DNA of 64,000 bases, taken from Ruminococcus_G sp964621905. Lineage in GTDB: Bacteria; Bacillota; Clostridia; Lachnospirales; Lachnospiraceae. The DNA lies in NCBI GenBank assembly GCA_964621905.1, contig CAZUNG010000002.1:252382-316381 (forward strand). The letters run 5' to 3'. The notes under the pieces were generated by a model that was given only the letters and a program-made list of their open reading frames with translations, was not told the origin of the DNA and did not search any database. The number at the start of each line of letters is the position of its first letter. Position 1 is the stretch's first letter. The translations under genes were made by a program, and so were the position numbers. This document shows, in pieces, positions 59,545 to 64,000 of this stretch.

Positions 59545-60426
59545 TCATCTCGCCGGATTTCCTTTGACAACGGCTCCTTCCGGGACTGGCTTCACAACTA
59601 CGGCGCCCATGCCCACCAGTGCTTTTTCTCCTACACTTATACCGTCCCGTACGCAGCAATTGCCGGAAATATACGCCTGTTTCCCCGTGGAGGCGCTTCC
59701 GAACATGATACTTTCTCCCACTACAAAAGTATCTTCCCCCAGAATTACATTGTGGGAAATGAAACAGCTGTTGTCTATTTTGCTGCCTCTCCTGAGCACG
59801 GTATCGTCTATTGCCCCTCTCGCGATAACAGTCAAGGCCCCAATCTGCACGTCATCCTCGATGATCACACCGCCAAACTGAGGCATCGTCACAGCTCGTC
59901 CCTCCTCGTCCCTGTTTGTAGATAATCCATCTGCGCCAATGACAGCGTTCTCACGAATAACAACATTATTTCCAACTTTTATCCTGCCGACCAGTCTGGC
60001 TCCGCTTCCCACATAAACGTTATTTCCCAATGCAACCTCTCCGCCGATGTAAGCGCCCGGAAAAATCCTGCTGTCTGACCCAATCACAGCTTTTGGAGAA
60101 ATATAGGCCCCATTCACAAGACTGTACTCCTCAACCTCCGGATAATATGTAATCTCATTATCTCTGTAAAACCTGCAGTATTCGGTTCTTGGATCTGTGC
60201 TTGTTACAACGGCATGCCTCCCGGCTATCACCTCCGGAATTTCAACTTCCTCCGGCCAAAAGACCAGGCAGCTGCTGCAGGATTCCAACGCATTTACATA
60301 GTTCATATATTCTTTCGTTATGAACATAACCGCGTTGTCTTTTGGAAAATACAACGATGCCGGTCTGAAAACGTTAAATGATCTGCAAGATACATATTTT
60401 TTTACATTGACCTCAAAATACTTCAT
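59545..60426 (-). CDS. Left-handed beta-helix acyltransferase (LpxD-like)
   Basis: A 293-aa hexapeptide-repeat acyltransferase. An N-terminal domain of about 110 residues precedes many isoleucine/valine-led hexapeptides (IGSDSRIFPGAYIGGEVALG, NNVVIRENAVIGADG, ISHNVILGEDTFVV). The layout resembles LpxD, but lipid A synthesis is not expected in this Gram-positive context, so it likely acylates an amino sugar of the polysaccharide. The start was set at ATG 60426; a TTG 27 nt upstream lacks a ribosome site. It lies between the aminotransferase and deacetylase genes. Confidence 0.87.
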   Translation of the reverse strand: MKYFEVNVKKYVSCRSFNVFRPASLYFPKDNAVMFITKEYMNYVNALESCSSCLVFWPEEVEIPEVIAGRHAVVTSTDPRTEYCRFYRDNEITYYPEVEEYSLVNGAYISPKAVIGSDSRIFPGAYIGGEVALGNNVYVGSGARLVGRIKVGNNVVIRENAVIGADGLSTNRDEEGRAVTMPQFGGVIIEDDVQIGALTVIARGAIDDTVLRRGSKIDNSCFISHNVILGEDTFVVGESIMFGSASTGKQAYISGNCCVRDGISVGEKALVGMGAVVVKPVPEGAVVKGNPAR

Positions 60427-60467
60427 TCCGTTTCTCTCATTTCTTCTGTGCAAAACATGTTAATCTT

Positions 60468-61721
60468 TTACAGTAACTCCGCAGCAGCCTTTTTCACAGC
60501 CCAGGCCAAATAGTCTATATCTTCATCACTCAGACACGTATGCATCGGCAGCGTGATCTCATTCTTGAACTGCTCATACGCATTCGGATAATCCCTGATA
60601 TCAAATCCAAGTGCCTGATATCCTGTATGCATCGGCAGCGGCTTGTAATGCACATTCGTTGTCACACCCAAATTGGCCATCCTGACAATAAAATTATTAC
60701 GGATTTCCGGTCCTATGGCAGACTGCCCTCTGAAGAGACGCAGAATGTAAAGATGTCCGGATGACTGCCACTCTCCCGTATAATGCTTTACAGTTTCTGC
60801 ACTGATACCATCCAGCGCGTTGTCCAGCTTCTCAATCATGATCTTCCTTCGCTGTAACATGCTGTCATAACGCCTGATCTGCCCAAGGCCGATTCCGGCA
60901 TGAACATCCGTCATATTACACTTGAACCAAAGACCGGCGATGTCGTATTCCCAGGCACCCAGCTTCGTCTTTGCCAGCGCGTCCTTGCTTTGGCCGTGAA
61001 GGCTCATCAGCATATACAGGTGATAGAGTTCCTCATTATCAACGCCCGGAATGTCTTTCCACACAACTGCCCCGCCTTCCGCAGTCGTAAGGTTTTTCAC
61101 GGCATGAAACGAAAAGCAGGTAAAGTCCGCAAGGCTTCCCGCCGGTGTGCCTTTATATACTGCTCCAAAAGAGTGGGCCGCATCTGCCATAACTATGATG
61201 CGGCCAATTGCCTGCTGGATCCTGTTGTGGGACGGCTGAAACAACTTTTTCTTTCGTTCCACAATCTCACAGATCCTGTCATATTCACAGGGAATACCGA
61301 AAAGATCCACAGGAATAATTATTTTTGTATTTTCTGTAACAGCCTCCTCAAGCTTTTCATAATCCATCGTGAATTTTCCGGGTTCACAGTCAATCATCAC
61401 GATCTTAGCCCCAACATGCTCCACCACAGAGGCGGAAGCGGTGTATGTATAGGCCGGAACTATGACTTCATCTCCCGGCCCAATGCCAAGGATACGGAGG
61501 GTCATCTCAGAGCAGGCCGTATTTGAATTCAGACACACTGCCCTGGAAGTCCCACAGCGTTTGGCTGTCAGCCTTTCTAATTCTTTCGTCTTAGGTCCTG
61601 TGGTTATCCAGCCGGAACGAAGGGCATCCACCACCTCATTTATCTCATCCTCCGTGATATCCGGGGGACTGAACGGGATATCACGCTTTACAAACTCATT
61701 TTTCATCTCAGTACTTTCCAT
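60468..61721 (-). CDS. DegT/DnrJ/EryC1/StrS-family sugar aminotransferase
   Basis: A PLP enzyme that aminates a keto-sugar nucleotide. The Schiff-base lysine is K209 in FSFHAVKNLTTAEGG, and D180 (VMADAAHSFGA) binds the PLP nitrogen. Residues 156-173 form a basic insertion compared with short members. Length 417 aa is slightly long. The keto-sugar could come from an unlinked dehydratase, or from RfbB if dTDP-4-keto-6-deoxyglucose is used. The ATG at 61721 has no good ribosome site. It is the first enzyme gene after loaP (27-nt gap). Confidence 0.92.
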   Translation of the reverse strand: MESTEMKNEFVKRDIPFSPPDITEDEINEVVDALRSGWITTGPKTKELERLTAKRCGTSRAVCLNSNTACSEMTLRILGIGPGDEVIVPAYTYTASASVVEHVGAKIVMIDCEPGKFTMDYEKLEEAVTENTKIIIPVDLFGIPCEYDRICEIVERKKKLFQPSHNRIQQAIGRIIVMADAAHSFGAVYKGTPAGSLADFTCFSFHAVKNLTTAEGGAVVWKDIPGVDNEELYHLYMLMSLHGQSKDALAKTKLGAWEYDIAGLWFKCNMTDVHAGIGLGQIRRYDSMLQRRKIMIEKLDNALDGISAETVKHYTGEWQSSGHLYILRLFRGQSAIGPEIRNNFIVRMANLGVTTNVHYKPLPMHTGYQALGFDIRDYPNAYEQFKNEITLPMHTCLSDEDIDYLAWAVKKAAAELL

Positions 61722-61748
61722 TTTTGTCTTATTCTTGCTGTCACATCT

Positions 61749-62255
61749 TTAGCTTTTACAGACAATTTCCAAACCCGCCCACATTGTATTATTTACATAA
61801 TGCAGCGGGACTTCCAGACGGGCCATACGTTTATGGCGGTCAATTTTTTTGATATAGCACTCTAATCCCTGAAGCGGCCCTTCATTGATATGTGTTATCC
61901 CATCACTAATATATCCCCTGGATAATTTAAGGTGATGGGAGGAATCACACAGTGAGCGTAAAAATCTCTCTTCTTCCGGCATTACCTTAAACAGGGCACT
62001 GTGACCGCCCTCTGCCTTCATGAAATCACAGCAATGCTCCAATTCATCAGGATTAATGTTTTCATCTGCAGATTCCAAAAATATGTAATTGGGGAACATT
62101 AAAGCATTTTCTGTATGCCACTGTCCCTGATAGCGTTTCATGCGATCAAATGTGAATGTAAATATATCCTGTATTCTATCTTTAATTATGTAACTGCGAC
62201 TGGACTGTAAAATATCAGCCGTCTCACCTGAAGGACACCTCAGCGCATACCACAT
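61749..62255 (-). CDS. loaP: LoaP/NusG-family processive antiterminator
   Basis: A specialised NusG paralogue of 168 aa. It begins MWYALRCPSGETADI, an NGN-domain start, with ALMFPNYIFLES typical of the RfaH/UpxY/LoaP group. GPLQGLECYIKKIDRHKRMARLEVPL is the KOW domain. LoaP proteins of Firmicutes keep RNA polymerase elongating through long polysaccharide or polyketide operons. The start was set at ATG 62255, 8 nt after GGAGG, only 14 nt from the inverted repeat at 62270-62297. It heads a ten-gene, 10.6-kb exopolysaccharide operon. Confidence 0.88.
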   Translation of the reverse strand: MWYALRCPSGETADILQSSRSYIIKDRIQDIFTFTFDRMKRYQGQWHTENALMFPNYIFLESADENINPDELEHCCDFMKAEGGHSALFKVMPEEERFLRSLCDSSHHLKLSRGYISDGITHINEGPLQGLECYIKKIDRHKRMARLEVPLHYVNNTMWAGLEIVCKS

Positions 62256-62269
62256 GAACAACACCTCCA

Positions 62270-62297
62270 TTTTCGCAGAATACCGAATTCTATGAAA
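62270..62297 (+). repeat. Left 28-bp inverted repeat of the invertible segment
   Basis: It is the exact reverse complement of 63424-63451 over 28 bases, with mismatches immediately outside on both sides. It holds 11-bp arms (9 of 11 positions symmetric) around a 5-bp asymmetric centre, the layout of a tyrosine-recombinase crossover site. The recombinase stop codon (62290-62292) lies inside it, and the loaP ribosome site begins 1-2 bases beyond its outer end. Confidence 0.9.
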
Positions 62298-63240
62298 GCG
62301 CTGTCAAAAGGTTCATCTGCTTTTTCTTAAATTCCATCGAGGAATGAAAATAATATTCCAATGTTATTTTGATATCAGAATGCCCCAGAATTTCACTTAA
62401 GGTTTTGGGGTCCATCCCCGCCATGATGCACCGTGTGGCAAACGTATGCCGAAGCGTATGAAAATTCAGGTATCTCACTTCCGCCTCCCGCAAACATTTT
62501 TTATACCGATACTGCATCGTGCGGGGCTCCATGGGAGCCTGGCTGCCGGTGAGTACGTAATCGAGCTCTGTGTAATTTCCGGCTAAAGCCCGTATATATC
62601 CGTACAAAAATTCCGGTATGGGAATCATTCTTATGGAAAACACACTTTTTGGCTCTGATATGATCAGGTTTGTCTTCTTTTCGGCCGTTCGGTTGTCCAG
62701 CGGCAGCCGCTGAATCGTGTGCTGGATATGAATGTAGCTTCCTTCGAGGTCAATATCACACCATCTCAAAGAACACAATTCTCCCAGCCGAAGCCCCGTA
62801 TACAGGCACAGATAAATGCCGAATGTTGACAAGTTCATGTTTTTCTTAATATAATTTTCCAGTTTGGCCTGCTCCTCCTCAAGAAATACCCTGGCTACAT
62901 TCTTTGTTTTTCCCAGTCTCAGGGACAGCGTGACCGGCACAGGGATCAAATTCTTGCTGTAGGCCAGCTGAAGCGTATGATTTATAATCATAATGATGCA
63001 CCGAAGATTTCCCGGTGAGACAGCAGGGCTTTGGGAATATCCGTCCCTCAATAAACTAAGACGAAAACGTTCCAACATCTGGGGGGTAATTTGTGTGATT
63101 TCGATCTCTGAAAAAAATGGAAAAATGTGATTCTGGCTCAGCTGCTTATACTTAACATATGTGGACAATGCATTCCTGCCTTTTACACTCTGAAGCCAAT
63201 CAAGAACCTCATCATTAAAATAAATTTTTTCTGTCTTCAT
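62290..63240 (-). CDS. Tyrosine recombinase (site-specific DNA invertase)
   Basis: A 316-aa phage-integrase-type recombinase. The N-terminal SAM-like DNA-binding domain covers about residues 5-95. The catalytic domain shows R151 (TGLRLGELCSLRW), K near 205 (EPKSVFSIRM), H261 and R264 (FHTLRHTF), H287 (LGHSDI) and nucleophile Y297 (EYYFHS). All residues needed for activity are present. It is enclosed by the 28-bp inverted repeats and its stop codon lies in the left one, so it probably inverts its own segment. Its own promoter is weak (-10 TATAAT at 63306-63311, no good -35). Confidence 0.93.
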   Translation of the reverse strand: MKTEKIYFNDEVLDWLQSVKGRNALSTYVKYKQLSQNHIFPFFSEIEITQITPQMLERFRLSLLRDGYSQSPAVSPGNLRCIIMIINHTLQLAYSKNLIPVPVTLSLRLGKTKNVARVFLEEEQAKLENYIKKNMNLSTFGIYLCLYTGLRLGELCSLRWCDIDLEGSYIHIQHTIQRLPLDNRTAEKKTNLIISEPKSVFSIRMIPIPEFLYGYIRALAGNYTELDYVLTGSQAPMEPRTMQYRYKKCLREAEVRYLNFHTLRHTFATRCIMAGMDPKTLSEILGHSDIKITLEYYFHSSMEFKKKQMNLLTALS

Positions 63241-63386
63241 AACTAGTTGTGTGCCCCTTTCGTTTTGATTAGTCTGGCAGATTATATTACTGCAGTGTTC
63301 TTATTATTATACATTTTTACAAAAATATAGGGGAGAATTCAGAAATTATATACAGATTGGATTATTTAGCATTTGCAATCTTTCTG

Positions 63387-63415
63387 TTGCATTCTTATTT
63401 CATCTGAGGTATAAT
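63387..63415 (+). promoter_or_regulatory. Outward-facing promoter inside the invertible segment
   Basis: TTGCAT (63387-63392) and TATAAT (63410-63415) have a 17-bp spacer. The predicted start, about 63422, is at the edge of the right inverted repeat. As sequenced it fires rightward into a gene-poor region. After inversion the same promoter would read through the repeat into the loaP ribosome site and start codon. Confidence 0.8.
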
Positions 63416-63423
63416 GATTTAGA

Positions 63424-63451
63424 TTTCATAGAATTCGGTATTCTGCGAAAA
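63424..63451 (-). repeat. Right 28-bp inverted repeat of the invertible segment
   Basis: Exact reverse complement of 62270-62297. Its core is AGAAT-TCGGT-ATTCT, and the arms extend to 11 bp each with two mismatches. The 5-bp centre TCGGT is asymmetric, so paired sites in opposite orientation give inversion, not deletion. Confidence 0.9.
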
Positions 63452-63727
63452 GATTTGAATTGACGGAAAATAGATATGAGAATTGGCAGAAAAATAAAAA
63501 GATCTTAGAAATCAGCAATGTGATGACGCTGTTTCCAAGACCTTTTGTTTTCTGTTTTTATGTAATTATTAAACTTCAAAGTAAAGATTGTAAAATACTA
63601 TGTTTATTTGCCTGTTCTACTAATAAGAATAACCTGAAACTACAGGCTTGAATTGTAATCTGCTTTCTTTTCAGGGTATAGCAGATCAGTATATCTAAAT
63701 ATCGTTTATTATCTGTTAAATTCCAAT

Positions 63728-64000
63728 TCATCTACATATTAGATTTATAATGATTCCGCAAAAAACAGAAAACAGGAATGCATCTACTTCATTATCATGA
63801 ATATATTCAATAATTCCTCTAATATTCAATCCAATTTCCTGATTCCCATTTAAAATTTCGAAATCATTTATGTTGTTTAATTCAAAAGTGTCATACATTT
63901 TTCCAGCTACTTCACCATTCCATTTTGTATTTCCGGCAAAGTTTTCGGTGCCGTCAAGATTTATGCGCAAATTGGTTTGCAGATCTCTGAGCTGAGTGAA
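63728..64000 (-). CDS. C-terminal part of an unidentified protein (runs off right edge)
   Basis: The frame stays open from the right edge to a TAG stop at 63728, about 90 codons. The visible part is polar (LDGTENFAGNTKWNGE, FEILNGNQEIGLNIRG) and ends in a hydrophobic stretch (AFLFSVFCGIIINLICR). I recognise no family. It could be the tail of a real gene or a truncated remnant next to the switch. The outward promoter at 63387 faces its 3' end, so antisense transcription is possible. Confidence 0.4.
   Translation of the reverse strand, partial: FTQLRDLQTNLRINLDGTENFAGNTKWNGEVAGKMYDTFELNNINDFEILNGNQEIGLNIRGIIEYIHDNEVDAFLFSVFCGIIINLICR

Larger units (their letters stand above)
62270..63451. other. 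Invertible DNA segment (phase switch) carrying its own recombinase
   Basis: Perfect 28-bp inverted repeats enclose a tyrosine recombinase gene (62290-63240) and a 183-bp regulatory stretch with an outward promoter (63387-63415). In the given orientation the promoter points right, away from loaP; recombination between the repeats would turn it toward loaP with a leader of about 43 nt. In the given orientation the recombinase gene instead reads toward loaP, with 34 nt between its stop and the loaP start. Inversion itself is inferred, not observed. Confidence 0.85.
63241..63727. other. AT-rich region without recognised genes
   Basis: Of this 487-bp stretch, 63241-63423 is the regulatory part of the invertible segment (recombinase -10 and outward promoter) and 63424-63451 is the right repeat. 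From 63452 to 63727 I see only a short TTG-started reading frame of 63 codons with no ribosome site and no recognisable product. A transcript from the outward promoter would enter here; no target gene is evident. Confidence 0.6.

Noticed and set aside
62290..63240. Recombinase as integrase of a prophage or conjugative element with att sites
   Set aside because: No phage or transfer genes are adjacent, and the repeats are inverted and enclose only the recombinase and a promoter, which fits a DNA inversion switch better.
63460..63651. 63-codon plus-strand frame just after the right inverted repeat, downstream of the outward promoter
   Set aside because: TTG start, no ribosome site and a low-complexity composition. 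It was tempting as the gene expressed in the OFF state but is not supported.

Overview
The window looks like the chromosome of a Gram-positive, acetogenic gut-type Lachnospiraceae (Blautia or a close relative). This is inferred from a complete carbonyl branch of the Wood-Ljungdahl pathway, Clostridia-type housekeeping operons (rplS-lepB-rbgA-rnhB-yraN-pgeF; der-plsY-gpsA), sortase-anchored surface proteins and split Wzc-type tyrosine kinase genes. No rRNA, tRNA or CRISPR array was recognised.

Layout. (1) 1-12,976, minus strand: one acetogenesis operon. From a good promoter at 12,948-12,976 it runs: His/Cys-rich protein, cooT, metF, cooC2, acsA, cooC1, acsB, acsD, acsC, acsE, acsV and a DUF3786 gene cut by the left edge. 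It encodes CO dehydrogenase/acetyl-CoA synthase, the corrinoid protein, its methyltransferase and reactivase, methylene-THF reductase and several likely nickel-handling proteins. (2) 13,100-37,600: housekeeping and envelope genes, including an aldo/keto reductase, DUF512-der-plsY-gpsA, prs, the rplS operon, a repeat surface protein, a CNNM-type transporter, an amidase, a KtrAB-type potassium system, a COG3044 ATPase and glgX. (3) 37,600-51,570: cell-surface assembly. A tyrosine-kinase/phosphatase, class B sortase, LCP and PKTG-substrate operon comes first, then rfbABD (no rfbC), a MerR-methyltransferase fusion with VanZ, and glmM-glmS. (4) 51,645-62,255, minus: a ten-gene exopolysaccharide operon headed by a LoaP/NusG-type antiterminator, with priming transferase, glycosyltransferase, polymerase, flippase and sugar-modifying enzymes. 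(5) 62,270-63,451: an invertible DNA segment. (6) To 64,000: an AT-rich, nearly gene-free stretch and the C-terminus of an unidentified protein.

The most notable system is the join of (4) and (5). A tyrosine recombinase gene is enclosed by two perfect 28-bp inverted repeats (62,270-62,297 and 63,424-63,451). Each repeat is built like a recombinase core site. A near-consensus promoter (63,387-63,415) sits just inside the right repeat and points outward, away from the operon. If the segment flips, that promoter would lie about 43 nt upstream of loaP and face the whole operon. The sequence therefore suggests a phase switch that acts through a processive antiterminator; the orientation given here appears to be the OFF or low state.

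A second regulatory idea concerns rfbA. The spacer between -35 and -10 of its likely promoter is 19 bp and contains a palindrome, as in MerR-controlled promoters. The gene immediately upstream encodes a MerR-type DNA-binding domain fused to a methyltransferase domain.
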